NCBI RefSeq assembly: GCF_963455295.1
Contig: NZ_OY734020.1
Span: 4,092,001-4,156,000 of the forward strand
Source of the DNA: Candidatus Thiodiazotropha sp. CDECU1
Lineage (GTDB): Bacteria > Pseudomonadota > Gammaproteobacteria > Chromatiales > Chromatiaceae
Length of the DNA: 64,000 bases
Direction: 5' to 3'
A program made the translations under genes and the position numbers. Shown here one piece after another: positions 19,351 through 28,963 of the stretch (position 1 is the first letter of the stretch; each line of letters opens with the position of its first letter). The notes under the pieces are model-generated. The model saw only the letters and a program-made list of their open reading frames with translations, searched no databases and was not told the origin of the DNA.

Positions 19351-21819
19351 ATGAGCAAAGTCAAACACAGCGCTTTCAAATACGATTTTTTAGGCTCAGA
19401 TCCAAAGGACATTCAACGATCAGTCTCCAATCACCTGGTCTACACCATAGGCAAGGACCCCTACACCGCTACCGACCATGACTGGATGATGGCCTTCAGC
19501 CATGTCATTCGCGACCGGCTCATCGAACGCTGGATGGAGTCACAACGCAACTACTACAGGCACGACGCCAAGCGGGTCTACTACCTGTCGATGGAGTTTC
19601 TCATCGGGCGTAGTCTGGTCAACAGCCTGTTGAACATGGATATTCACGACGCCTGCACCGAGGCCTTGCATAAACTCGGTCTCGAACTGGAGCGACTCCG
19701 CAGCCTTGAACATGACGCGGCACTTGGCAATGGCGGGCTCGGGCGCCTGGCCGCCTGCTTTCTCGACTCCATGGCCAGCTTGAATATCCCGGGCTATGGC
19801 TACGGCATACGCTTCGAATATGGCATGTTCAGACAGAAGATCGAAAACGGCTGCCAGGTCGAACTGCCGGAAAACTGGTTGATACATGACAATCCCTGGG
19901 AATTTCCCCGCCCCGAGGTCTCCTACCGGGTGCGCTTCGGCGGACGGGTCATGGAGTACCAGGATACAACCGGCCGGCGCCATTTTGATTGGATCGAGGG
20001 TGATGTGGTCATCGCCCAGGCCTACGACACCCCGATCCCCGGTTTCAAAAACGATACCGTCAACAATCTTCGCCTCTGGAGCGCCAAGGCGTATGAGGAC
20101 TTCGACCTGAACCGATTCAATCAGGGCGAGTATACAGAGGCCGTCGTCGGCAAGACCCTGTCTGAGAATATCTCCAAGGTACTCTATCCCAACGACAGCT
20201 CGACGATGAACAAACGCCTGCGGCTGAAACAGCAGTACTTTTTTGTCTGCGCCTCACTCAAGGATGTATTACGTCGCTTCTTCGCCGATCACGACAGCCT
20301 GAGTGAACTGCCGGACAAGGTTGCCATCCAGCTCAATGACACCCACCCCGCCATCGCCATCCCGGAGATGATGCGGCTGCTGATGGATAAACATCACCTG
20401 GAGTGGCAACCCGCCTGGGAGATCACCACCCGGGTCTTCTCCTACACCAACCACACCCTGCTACCAGAGGCCCTGGAGACATGGCCGGTGGATATCTTTG
20501 AACAACTGCTGCCAAGACATCTGCAATTGATAATGGAGATCAATCGCCGCTTCCTGCTGATGCTCGGTCATCTCCACCCGGGGGATATGGATATCCTGCG
20601 ACGCCTCTCCATCATCGATGAAAGCAACGGGCGACGGATTCGCATGGCCCACTTGGCGATCATCGGCAGCCACAAGGTAAATGGGGTCTCGGCACTGCAC
20701 AGTGAACTTCTGCGCGAATCGACCTTCAAGGATTTCAACAGCTTCTATCCGGGCAAGATCATCAACATCACCAACGGCATCACTCCCCGCCGTTGGCTCT
20801 ACCAATCCAATCGAGGCCTCTCGACACTGATCAGTGAAGCCATTGGCCCGGACTGGATCAGAGACCTGAGCCGCATCAAACAGCTTGAGTCCTTTGCTGA
20901 AGACAGCGCCTTTCAGGAGAGGTTTTACGCCATCAAACAGGCAAACAAACAACGCCTTGCCAAGCTGGTGCAGTACTTTTTGGAGAGCAAGGTTGACCCG
21001 CACACCCTGTTCGACGTCCAGGTCAAGCGAATCCACGAATATAAACGTCAACTGCTCAACCTGCTACGTGCCATCGCCCTCTACAATCGTATGCTCGATG
21101 ATCCCAATGCCAGATGCGTACCGAGAACCATCATCTTCGGCGGTAAGGCCGCGCCTGGATATACAGTCGCGAAACTTATTATCCGCCTGATAAATGACGT
21201 GGCCGATGTGATCGATAACGACCCGGCCGTCAGCGATCGCTTGAAGATAATCTTCATCCCCAATTACGATGTAACCACCGCATCGGACATCATCCCAGCG
21301 GCGGAACTCTCACAACAGATCTCCACTGCCGGTATGGAGGCTTCGGGTACGGGTAATATGAAACTTGCGCTGAACGGCGCCCTGACCATGGGAACCATGG
21401 ATGGCGCCAATGTAGAGATGCTGGAGAATATCGGTGCCGAGAATTTTTTCATCTTCGGCTTGAACACAGAACAGATAGCAAGGCTCAATCGACAGGGCTA
21501 CCAACCGCGTCGTGCTTATGATTCTGATCCGGTATTGAAACGCGTCATCGACATGATCGCCAATGGCTTTTTTTCACCCGAGGAGCCGGATCGCTACCGC
21601 GTGATCACCGACAATCTTCTCAACAATGATCATTTCAAGGTGGTCGCCGATTTCAACAGCTACCTGGCAACCAGCGACCAGGCCGACCAGGTCTACCTCG
21701 ACACGGCCGAGTGGAACAAACGGGCAATACTCAACACCGCCCGTATGGGCTATTTCTCCAGTGACCGCACCATCCAGGAATATGCCGGGAAAATCTGGCA
21801 TGTTAAGCCAATAAGATAG
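19351..21819 (+). CDS. glgP: Glycogen/alpha-glucan phosphorylase
   Basis: 822 residues. PLP-dependent phosphorolysis of glycogen to glucose-1-phosphate. N-terminal YYLSMEFLIGRSLVNSLLN and DAALGNGGLGRLAACFLDS, the IQLNDTHPAIAIPEMMRLL segment and the PLP site EASGTGNMKLALNGALT (Lys about residue 671) are all canonical. No other glycogen genes lie adjacent. Confidence 0.97.
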   Translation: MSKVKHSAFKYDFLGSDPKDIQRSVSNHLVYTIGKDPYTATDHDWMMAFSHVIRDRLIERWMESQRNYYRHDAKRVYYLSMEFLIGRSLVNSLLNMDIHDACTEALHKLGLELERLRSLEHDAALGNGGLGRLAACFLDSMASLNIPGYGYGIRFEYGMFRQKIENGCQVELPENWLIHDNPWEFPRPEVSYRVRFGGRVMEYQDTTGRRHFDWIEGDVVIAQAYDTPIPGFKNDTVNNLRLWSAKAYEDFDLNRFNQGEYTEAVVGKTLSENISKVLYPNDSSTMNKRLRLKQQYFFVCASLKDVLRRFFADHDSLSELPDKVAIQLNDTHPAIAIPEMMRLLMDKHHLEWQPAWEITTRVFSYTNHTLLPEALETWPVDIFEQLLPRHLQLIMEINRRFLLMLGHLHPGDMDILRRLSIIDESNGRRIRMAHLAIIGSHKVNGVSALHSELLRESTFKDFNSFYPGKIINITNGITPRRWLYQSNRGLSTLISEAIGPDWIRDLSRIKQLESFAEDSAFQERFYAIKQANKQRLAKLVQYFLESKVDPHTLFDVQVKRIHEYKRQLLNLLRAIALYNRMLDDPNARCVPRTIIFGGKAAPGYTVAKLIIRLINDVADVIDNDPAVSDRLKIIFIPNYDVTTASDIIPAAELSQQISTAGMEASGTGNMKLALNGALTMGTMDGANVEMLENIGAENFFIFGLNTEQIARLNRQGYQPRRAYDSDPVLKRVIDMIANGFFSPEEPDRYRVITDNLLNNDHFKVVADFNSYLATSDQADQVYLDTAEWNKRAILNTARMGYFSSDRTIQEYAGKIWHVKPIR

Positions 21820-21961
21820 ATGTTCAGGGTTCCGGGCCTAACGACGGCTCAACGAATAAAAAAGGATCACGGCGGATAATAAAATTGGATGCAGCTGGCA
21901 ATAATTTAGGATATTATTCCCAAATATACGCTAAATGGCTTGGGTCCAGGGAGTGTACACA

Positions 21962-23713
21962 ATGTCTTTGCACCGGAAATGGCTAACCGCTCTACTTATC
22001 ATGCTGCTGTTAACCGCCTGTGGCGGGGGCGGGGGTGACGATGACGACGACCATGATGATGACGATGACCATAACGATGGACCGGGGGTGTCAGAGGTAA
22101 CGGGTAGCCACCGCGTCCTGGCATTCAACGATCTGGGGATGCACTGCGCAGATCTGGACTATTCAACCTTTGTCATCCTGCCACCTTTCAATGTCATACA
22201 TGCCCAGATCATCGAACGTGGCGCATCTCCCCGCATCCTCGATGCATCGAGTGTCAATGTGGATTACCGGGCCAGTACGGATGGCAGCGGTTCCATCAAC
22301 AGCACCAGCCAGAACCTGGCGGGCAGCGTGAATAAAACAAACTTCTGGGACACCAATCCTGCAAGCGGCAACAGCTTTGTCAACGACCTGTTCGGGCTCG
22401 ATCCGCCAGCGGACGAAGGTCTGCTGTTTGGCCAGTCGATGCCCGGTATCCTCAATCCCTACACGGCAAACGATGCCCAGGCCTTCAACCATTACGATCC
22501 GCAAAAAAAGTGGTTTGCCGCCGATGGTGTGCCCATTGTTCCCATCGACGATACAGGACAGCTGAACGCCTATCCATTGATGCGGGTCAGCGCCACCGAA
22601 CCGGGTAGCGCGGATCCCCTCGCCAGTCTGGATGTGGTGTTACCGGTGGCCTCTGAAGCGGATTGCCAGAACTGTCACGCGGCGGGAGAGGTCGCCGCGC
22701 CCATCGACAGTAGCATCGATTTCGTCCTGCCTGAGGACATCAACGATGCCAACAGTGTGTTGCAGGCAGCGAAGCAGAATATCTTGCTCCTTCACGACGC
22801 CGAGCACGGCACCGATCTCATCAATGCAACCCCGGTCCTGTGTGCTGGCTGCCACTACTCCGCAGCACTCGACCTGACCGGCAGCGGCCCGACTGGCCAG
22901 CAACTCAACATGGACACCATGTCTGAGGTCATGCATGACCACCATGGCCAGCTAACAGATCCTGACACCGATCAACCCCTGTTCCCCACCGATGGCAGCC
23001 TTGAGGAGACCTGTTATCAGTGCCACCCCGGCAAAATAACCCAATGCCTCAGGGGCGCAATGGGTGCTGCAGGCATAGGTTGCCAGGATTGTCACGGCAG
23101 CATGCTTGCAGTGGGGAGCGATGAGCGGCAACCCTGGTTGGATGAACCCCGCTGTGAATCCTGCCACACCGGTGATGCGGTCAGCCACCTGGGTAATAAC
23201 CTGCGCCTGACCCAGGCCTGGGAGGATGATATAGATACAGCCACGCCACGTGTGGCCAGCAACAAGAGATTTGCGGAAAACAGCGACACCCTCTATCGCA
23301 ACAGCCTCGGTCATGGTGGCGTCGCCTGCGAGGGTTGCCACGGTTCCACCCATGCCATCTGGCCAAACCCGGTCGCTTCCGCCAACGACAACCTGGCGGC
23401 GATACAGCTTCAGGGTCATGCCGGTACGCTGAGTGAATGCAGCAGCTGCCATACCAGCCTGCCACTTACCCTCGACGGCCCCCATGGCATGCACAACGTC
23501 AACAGCCGCGGCTGGAACCTTGAACATGAAGATTTCTATGAAGACAATCCACAGGCCTGCATGAGCTGTCACGGACAGAACCTGGAAGGAACAGTCCTCT
23601 CCGTGACTGCTGCCGACCGTACATTTCTACGCGATGATGACGGGGAGCGTACCCGCTTCGTTGCCAAGGGCACAGCGGTGAGTTGTACCCTATGTCACGA
23701 AAGACCCGACTGA
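21962..23713 (+). CDS. Nonaheme c-type cytochrome lipoprotein
   Basis: 583 residues. The signal peptide ends with lipobox LTAC (Cys20). It is followed by a Gly5 run and a DDDDDHDDDDDHND stretch (residues 26-39), a likely flexible, metal-attracting spacer. Residues 48-230 form a heme-free domain (RVLAFNDLGMHCADLDYSTF...). Nine CxxCH heme-c sites follow at about residues 235, 294, 351, 374, 398, 456, 493, 533 and 575. The protein is therefore a lipid-anchored periplasmic or outer-membrane electron carrier. The ATG at 21962 has AGGGAG upstream; an ATG nine codons earlier is less likely. No electron-transfer partner genes are adjacent, so donor and acceptor are unknown. Confidence 0.88.
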   Translation: MSLHRKWLTALLIMLLLTACGGGGGDDDDDHDDDDDHNDGPGVSEVTGSHRVLAFNDLGMHCADLDYSTFVILPPFNVIHAQIIERGASPRILDASSVNVDYRASTDGSGSINSTSQNLAGSVNKTNFWDTNPASGNSFVNDLFGLDPPADEGLLFGQSMPGILNPYTANDAQAFNHYDPQKKWFAADGVPIVPIDDTGQLNAYPLMRVSATEPGSADPLASLDVVLPVASEADCQNCHAAGEVAAPIDSSIDFVLPEDINDANSVLQAAKQNILLLHDAEHGTDLINATPVLCAGCHYSAALDLTGSGPTGQQLNMDTMSEVMHDHHGQLTDPDTDQPLFPTDGSLEETCYQCHPGKITQCLRGAMGAAGIGCQDCHGSMLAVGSDERQPWLDEPRCESCHTGDAVSHLGNNLRLTQAWEDDIDTATPRVASNKRFAENSDTLYRNSLGHGGVACEGCHGSTHAIWPNPVASANDNLAAIQLQGHAGTLSECSSCHTSLPLTLDGPHGMHNVNSRGWNLEHEDFYEDNPQACMSCHGQNLEGTVLSVTAADRTFLRDDDGERTRFVAKGTAVSCTLCHERPD

Positions 23714-23756
23714 TCCTGAAACAGTCTCATACGCAGGCCGGGCAGATATAGTGGAA

Positions 23757-25490
23757 TCAATCGAAGAGGGCGTCGAAGTGCCCGCTTTCGCCACTCGCCT
23801 CAAGCTGGCTGAAGAATTCAGCAGTGCGTTGTTGCAGCATAGCGAGTGACGACTGCCTCACCAGCTCCCTGGCTTCGAGCAGGGCACTGGGTTGCATACT
23901 CAACTCACGCAGCCCCATTCCGATCAGCAGTCGGGCATAGCGTGGTTCACCCGCCATCTCACCACACATACTGATCGGAATGCCCGCGCTATTGGCGGCG
24001 TCGATAGTGTGCTGAATCAGAAACAGCACCGAAGGGTGGAGTGGATCGAACAGGAAATTCACCTCTTCATCCATACGATCCACAGCCAGGGTATATTGAA
24101 TCAGATCATTGGTACCGATTGAGAGAAAGTCCAGGTGACGGGCAAAACTCTCTGCCGCCAAGGCCGCCGCCGGCACTTCGATCATACCCCCTATCGGGAT
24201 CTGGGTATCGAAAGGCAGGCCGGCACTGCGTAGATCCTGCTTGGTCCTGTCAATCATCTGCAACGCCTGTTTCAGCTCCTTGAGCCCTGACAACATGGGC
24301 AGCATCAATCTCACCGGCCCCTCGGCGGAGGCGCGCAGAATCGCCCTGAGCTGAGGCAGGAACAGCTCCGGCTCCTTCAGACAGAGGCGAATCGCGCGCA
24401 GTCCCAGGGCTGGATTGATAGCCGGCATGCAACCCGAGTCAGATATATTTCCGGTGGTCTTATCCATACCCAAATCGAGTGTGCGGATGGTAAGAGGGAT
24501 ACCTCCCAACCCCCTGACCGCATTGTGATAGGCCTCCAGCTGTTCCTCTTCCGTTGGCAGTGTCGGTCGATTCATGAAGAGAAATTCAGTACGGAAGAGC
24601 CCCACCCCATCCGCCCGGTTATTGAGCGTAGTCTCAATATCATCCGGTAACTCAATATTGGCATGCAGAAAGATCTGCTCACCATCGGTAGTGAATGCGG
24701 GCAGATCCACACGACGTCGCAGATCTTCCTCACGCAGACGTCTGTTCTCGATGCGTTGGCGATAATAGGCAAGGATTCGCTCCGTGGGATCGGCAAGCAC
24801 GACTCCCTGAGCCCCATCCACCACCAGTTGTTCCCCCTGGCGAAACAGAGAAGTTGCCTGATGAATACCGACAACCGCAGGGATACCCAGACTACGTGCG
24901 AGAATCGCAGTGTGAGAGAGTGGTCCGCCATATTCGGTAACGAAAGCGACCACACCCTGATTCTTCATCATGATGGTTTCGGCGGGGGTCAGGTCCTTGG
25001 CCACCACAACCCGGCCATTCAGGTCACCCTGTTGTTGCGGCTTTCCACCCGCAAGCACAAACTGCACCTGACCCACCACATGGTCGACATCGTCCTTGCG
25101 GGTTCGCAGGTAGGGATCATCCATTTCGTCAAACACCCTGACCAACTCATCCCTGCGCACCTGCAGTGCCCACTCGGCACTATACAGGTTCTCCCTGATG
25201 AGATTGATCGTCGCCTGACTGATGGCATAGTCCTCCAACATCAACAGATGGGTATCAATGAACTCACTGATATCCAAAGCCGTATTGGTCGGTATCTGTT
25301 CGCGCACCAGGCGCAGGTGACTGCTTGTGGTGTGCAAGGCGTCTTCGAAACGATCTATTTCGCTCTGAATCAAATCCTCAGTGATTTCCCGATGGATGAC
25401 CTCCGGGATACCCCGCTGCAGCAGATAGACCTCACCAATCGCCACTTCCCGTGAGGTATTGATCCCTATGCCCTGGCAGGATAGCGTCAC
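23757..25490 (-). CDS. ptsI: Phosphoenolpyruvate-protein phosphotransferase (PTS Enzyme I)
   Basis: 577 residues, canonical EI length without the extra GAF domain of EI-Ntr (PtsP). Transfers phosphate from PEP to HPr. The phospho-histidine is His193 in YGGPLSHTAILARS, and the PEP-binding barrel has GVGLFRTEFLFM, IGTNDLIQYTLAVDR and ISMCGEMAGEP. It overlaps the HPr gene by 4 bp and ends the regulatory PTS cluster. No EIIB/EIIC gene is present in the cluster. Confidence 0.96.
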   Translation of the reverse strand: MTLSCQGIGINTSREVAIGEVYLLQRGIPEVIHREITEDLIQSEIDRFEDALHTTSSHLRLVREQIPTNTALDISEFIDTHLLMLEDYAISQATINLIRENLYSAEWALQVRRDELVRVFDEMDDPYLRTRKDDVDHVVGQVQFVLAGGKPQQQGDLNGRVVVAKDLTPAETIMMKNQGVVAFVTEYGGPLSHTAILARSLGIPAVVGIHQATSLFRQGEQLVVDGAQGVVLADPTERILAYYRQRIENRRLREEDLRRRVDLPAFTTDGEQIFLHANIELPDDIETTLNNRADGVGLFRTEFLFMNRPTLPTEEEQLEAYHNAVRGLGGIPLTIRTLDLGMDKTTGNISDSGCMPAINPALGLRAIRLCLKEPELFLPQLRAILRASAEGPVRLMLPMLSGLKELKQALQMIDRTKQDLRSAGLPFDTQIPIGGMIEVPAAALAAESFARHLDFLSIGTNDLIQYTLAVDRMDEEVNFLFDPLHPSVLFLIQHTIDAANSAGIPISMCGEMAGEPRYARLLIGMGLRELSMQPSALLEARELVRQSSLAMLQQRTAEFFSQLEASGESGHFDALFD

Positions 25491-25756
25491 TGGTCTTCTC
25501 CAAATCGCTCGTTGATCAGAGAGGTCAATGCCTGCATCGCCTCCTGTTCATCACTACCGTCTATTTCAAGTACTATTATGGAGCCCTGGTTCGCTGCCAG
25601 CATCATGACTCCCATAATACTTTTACCATTCACCCTCTGGCCGTTGCGATTCAGAAAGACATTGCTGGAAAAGCTATTGGCGCAACTCACCAATTTAGCC
25701 GCCGCACGGGCATGCAGCCCCAGTTTATTGATGATTTCAATCTCTTTATTCAACAT
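25487..25756 (-). CDS. ptsH: Phosphocarrier protein HPr
   Basis: 89 residues. Carries both regulatory sites: His15 in KLGLHARAAAKLV (phosphorylated by EI) and Ser46 in VNGKSIMGVMML (target of HPr kinase). The presence of HprK upstream makes Ser46 control plausible. Could equally be named ptsO/NPr; with one HPr in the cluster the distinction is not resolvable here. Confidence 0.95.
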   Translation of the reverse strand: MLNKEIEIINKLGLHARAAAKLVSCANSFSSNVFLNRNGQRVNGKSIMGVMMLAANQGSIIVLEIDGSDEQEAMQALTSLINERFGEDQ

Positions 25757-25764
25757 ACACCTTT

Positions 25765-26163
25765 CTATTTACTTAGGGTTTCACAGCAGACTATTCCCTC
25801 TTTTCCTCCGCTCACCGCCTTCTCTGTCAACATATCAAGATTCATGGTCTGATAATTGAGGGCGCGTATAAGCATCGGCAAATTGATACCCGAGATCACA
25901 TTCACCCGACCCTTCTGCGCCAAACTGTAAGCAATGTTGCTGGGTGTGGAACCGTACATATCGGTAAGCACCAACACACCATGGCCCTGGTCCAGCCGGG
26001 TAATCATCATGCTGGCCTGTTCGATTAGTTTTTCCGGGATGCCGTCTGTACCAACAGGCAGGCACTCGACACCCAGGGGTGCGCCCTCAAGCATTTTCCC
26101 AGCCGTCTCCAGGATTGCCTCGCCAATCCTGCTGTGGGTGATAAGCAGCAAACCAACGGTCAT
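25765..26163 (-). CDS. PTS EIIA-Man-type component
   Basis: 132 residues. MTVGLLLITHSRIGEAIL places the phosphorylatable His at residue 10, and VLVLTDMYGSTPSNIA is the EIIA-Man/fructose-superfamily motif. Its start overlaps the rapZ stop (TAATG). With no EIIB-IIC-IID partner nearby it is presumably a phosphorylation-state output module rather than part of a sugar transporter. A longer frame from 26265 is just rapZ read-through. Confidence 0.92.
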   Translation of the reverse strand: MTVGLLLITHSRIGEAILETAGKMLEGAPLGVECLPVGTDGIPEKLIEQASMMITRLDQGHGVLVLTDMYGSTPSNIAYSLAQKGRVNVISGINLPMLIRALNYQTMNLDMLTEKAVSGGKEGIVCCETLSK

Positions 26164-27044
26164 TACAATTCCCGATGTCGGCTCATGACATGTAAACCCG
26201 CCTCTGCAAAGTGTTGTGACAGCCGTTCCACCAAAAACACAGACCGATGCTGCCCCCCTGTACATCCCACTGCAATAGTGAGATAGCTACGCCCATCGGC
26301 TTCGAATGCAGGTATCCAACGGGCGAGGAAATCGATCATGTCAGAAAGCATACTGGTCACCTCTTGATGTGCCGACAGATAGTCAGCTACAGGTGCCTGC
26401 ATACCATTGTAGGCGCGCAGTTCTTCCTGCCAATAGGGATTAGGCAGACAGCGGGCATCAAAGACAAAATCCACATCTCTAGGCAGGCCGTGTTTGAAGC
26501 CGAAGGATTCGAAAAGAATCGAGACCTTACCCTCCTCACCTCCGATACGGTGTCGCACCAGGTCACGCAACTCGTGAAGATTGGTATGGGTGGTATCGAT
26601 TCTCAGATCAGCCGCCTCGATCACCGGCGCCAGTAATTCACGTTCATAGCGAATGGCCTCTGCCAGAGAACGCTGCTCATTCGTCAACGGATGTTTACGC
26701 CGGGTTTCACTGAAGCGCTTGATCAATGTTTCCGCTTTGGTATCAAGAAAAAGCATCTTACAGTCGAGTCCACTGTTACGAATATCCTCCACCATATCCG
26801 GTAGCGTGGATAACTGACTGGATTGGCTGCGGGCATCTATGCCCACCGCGGTCTTGCGGAAGATCGCCTCCGGTTCATTTATCAGATGATCGGCCACAGA
26901 GACCAACAGGGAAATCGGCAGATTATCGATACAGTAATAGCCCATATCTTCCAGCGTATGCAGGGCTATTGTCTTGCCCGATCCCGACATTCCGCTGACG
27001 ATTTGCAATTTGAACCAATCAGACATGTCGGCTGCTTTATTCAT
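26163..27044 (-). CDS. rapZ: RNase adapter protein RapZ
   Basis: 293 residues. In enterobacteria it binds GlcN6P and guides RNase E to the sRNA GlmZ; elsewhere described as a nucleotide-binding P-loop ATPase. Walker A GMSGSGKT follows LQIVS, then LEDMGYYCIDNLPISLL, the SETRRKHPL motif and the C-terminal AVGCTGGQHRSVFLVERL domain. The start is ambiguous: 27044 overlaps the hprK stop by 8 bp, while 27026 (MSDWFKLQIVSG) gives a length closer to E. coli RapZ. Confidence 0.94.
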   Translation of the reverse strand: MNKAADMSDWFKLQIVSGMSGSGKTIALHTLEDMGYYCIDNLPISLLVSVADHLINEPEAIFRKTAVGIDARSQSSQLSTLPDMVEDIRNSGLDCKMLFLDTKAETLIKRFSETRRKHPLTNEQRSLAEAIRYERELLAPVIEAADLRIDTTHTNLHELRDLVRHRIGGEEGKVSILFESFGFKHGLPRDVDFVFDARCLPNPYWQEELRAYNGMQAPVADYLSAHQEVTSMLSDMIDFLARWIPAFEADGRSYLTIAVGCTGGQHRSVFLVERLSQHFAEAGLHVMSRHREL

Positions 27045-27975
27045 CCTGATCGATATAGATCTGTTGTCGTTCAATGAAATCCTGAGTGGCATTATAGCCA
27101 TCGAGCATCAGCATATGCTGGCGCACAGCGGTTTCAACCAGGATAGCCAGGTTACGACCGGCGGCAACCGGCAGGCTTGTCATCGGGATTTCAACCCCGA
27201 GCAAGGTTCTTGTTGAATGACAGCCTTCGAGACGATCCATATCATGTAGTTTCTTGTCATCGAAATGCAGCAGATCAATGATCAAGTGCAACTCTTTATT
27301 GGGTTTGATGGCGCTGTTACCGAACATGGCGCGGATATTGATCATGCCCAGTCCACGCACTTCCAGAAAATCCTGTAAAACCTTCGGACAACGACCGATG
27401 AGTGTTTTACTGGCTGATTTATAGAGCTCCGTTGCGTCATCCGCAATTAGACAATGTCCGCGGGAAATGAGCGCCAGTGCGAGTTCGCTTTTACCGATCG
27501 CCGGATCACCGCTGAACAGCACTCCCCTGCCCAGGACCTCCATATAGACCCCATGTACCAGCAGCTTTTCACCCACCGGCTGGCTGAAGCGTTCCACCAG
27601 GCGTTTTATCACCTGATTATCGGATTGCGGGGTATAGAAAAGTGCGACATTCCTATCCATGGCCTGTCCCTCACACTCTTGAAGTGGTTTTAAACCATCG
27701 GTAAATATAAGCGCGGCCGGTGAGGCCTTGAATAGAACCTGTAGGTATTCATGATAGGCATCCTTTTCCTCACTCAGCAGATGTTTCCTTTCCGGTGGCC
27801 CGATGACCTGGATCTGATTGGGCCTGATCAAGTTGAGGGGGCCAGCGGGCTGCCTTCCATGCTGCAGCTCGATATCCACCACAATCTCCGCGTCTCCCCC
27901 CTCACCATTCCAGGTCAGCGAAAGTTCGCTGGCCAACTCATCATAGAGATCCCGAATGGTATAGATTGGCTTCAT
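27037..27975 (-). CDS. hprK: HPr kinase/phosphorylase
   Basis: 312 residues. ATP-dependent phosphorylation of HPr on Ser46 and the reverse phosphorolysis. The N-terminal domain spans about residues 1-130; HGVYMEVLGRGVLFSGDPAIGKSELAL (in two pieces) contains the family His and the P-loop, and LEVRGLGMINI is the HprK signature. Found in Gram-positives and a subset of proteobacteria, where it sits with rapZ and ptsN as here. Its start is directly adjacent to the ptsN stop. Confidence 0.95.
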   Translation of the reverse strand: MKPIYTIRDLYDELASELSLTWNGEGGDAEIVVDIELQHGRQPAGPLNLIRPNQIQVIGPPERKHLLSEEKDAYHEYLQVLFKASPAALIFTDGLKPLQECEGQAMDRNVALFYTPQSDNQVIKRLVERFSQPVGEKLLVHGVYMEVLGRGVLFSGDPAIGKSELALALISRGHCLIADDATELYKSASKTLIGRCPKVLQDFLEVRGLGMINIRAMFGNSAIKPNKELHLIIDLLHFDDKKLHDMDRLEGCHSTRTLLGVEIPMTSLPVAAGRNLAILVETAVRQHMLMLDGYNATQDFIERQQIYIDQDE

Positions 27976-28442
27976 TAAGCAGAGATTATAGCTTCCCGTT
28001 GCTGGATCAGTTCATAAAGATCATGTGCGCTTGCCGCCTGCCTCAGGGCAGTGCAGAACTCCTCATCATCGAACATCTGCGCCAACTTGGCCAAAAGCTG
28101 CAGATGTTCGTCGGTTGCCTCCTCCGGAACCAACATTGCAAAGGCAAGATCAACCGGCTGATTATCGATTGCGTCGAAATCGATTCCCTCGGGGAGCTGG
28201 ATAAACGCTGCAAGCGCTCCAGTGATTTGCGGCATGCGGGCGTGGGGCAGGGCGATACCCTTGCCCAGACCGGTGCTACCCAGCCTTTCACGCTCGAGGA
28301 GCGCATCAAATACCAGATCTTGATTGAGATCGGGAACAGCCTCGGCCAAGCGCTGACCGAGCTGTTCCAATACGCGCTTCTTGCTGGCAGCCTCCACTTT
28401 GCAACCGATCCGTTCTTCCACAAGATAGCCGTTTGGAAACAT
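27975..28442 (-). CDS. ptsN: PTS EIIA-Ntr regulator
   Basis: 155 residues. Phosphorylatable His67 lies in GSTGLGKGIALPHARM, the EIIA-fructose/Ntr motif. In other proteobacteria EIIA-Ntr links PTS state to potassium transport, nitrogen metabolism and the stringent response. An in-frame stop lies seven codons before the ATG, so the start at 28442 is essentially fixed. Lies 29 bp after hpf in the conserved rpoN-hpf-ptsN order. Confidence 0.95.
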   Translation of the reverse strand: MFPNGYLVEERIGCKVEAASKKRVLEQLGQRLAEAVPDLNQDLVFDALLERERLGSTGLGKGIALPHARMPQITGALAAFIQLPEGIDFDAIDNQPVDLAFAMLVPEEATDEHLQLLAKLAQMFDDEEFCTALRQAASAHDLYELIQQREAIISA

Positions 28443-28471
28443 GGAGACCTCGCCAGTTCAATCAGCCCGTA

Positions 28472-28792
28472 TTACTCAGACGCATACTTAACGCCGCTAC
28501 CGGCGCGATGACTTTTCATTTTCTCCTTGTGTTTCAACACCTGCCTATCGAGTCTATCCGTGAGCAGATCGATGGCTGCATACATATCTTCCTGTACAGA
28601 GTCCGCATAAACACTCGCACCGTTCACTTGCATTGTAGCTTCTGCCTTCTGCCTCATTTTCTCCACGCTCAAGATAACGTGGACATTGATCACATTATCA
28701 AAATGGCGCTCAAGACGTTCAAACTTATTGTCTACATAGCTTTTCAAGGCATCGGTTACATCCACATGATGACCGGTCACGCTAATTTGCAT
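28472..28792 (-). CDS. hpf: Ribosome hibernation promoting factor
   Basis: 106 residues, the short HPF form. MQISVTGHHVDVTDALKSYV at the start and the basic C-terminus DRLDRQVLKHKEKMKSHR are typical. It binds the 30S decoding centre to promote 100S dimers in stationary phase. Downstream of rpoN in the standard cluster. Confidence 0.95.
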   Translation of the reverse strand: MQISVTGHHVDVTDALKSYVDNKFERLERHFDNVINVHVILSVEKMRQKAEATMQVNGASVYADSVQEDMYAAIDLLTDRLDRQVLKHKEKMKSHRAGSGVKYASE

Positions 28793-28963
28793 AATTTTCT
28801 CCTATCTTAGATGAGGTTACCCATCACCCTGCCTGATGTCACTAATTGAGGACCAATCGTACTTTCAGTATATGCTGTGCAGCAATCCGCATAAGCCTCG
28901 TGCCTGGCTGCATCCGCAAAGGGATCGCTGTTAACAACCTGCGATTCGTCGCTCAAATAACTC

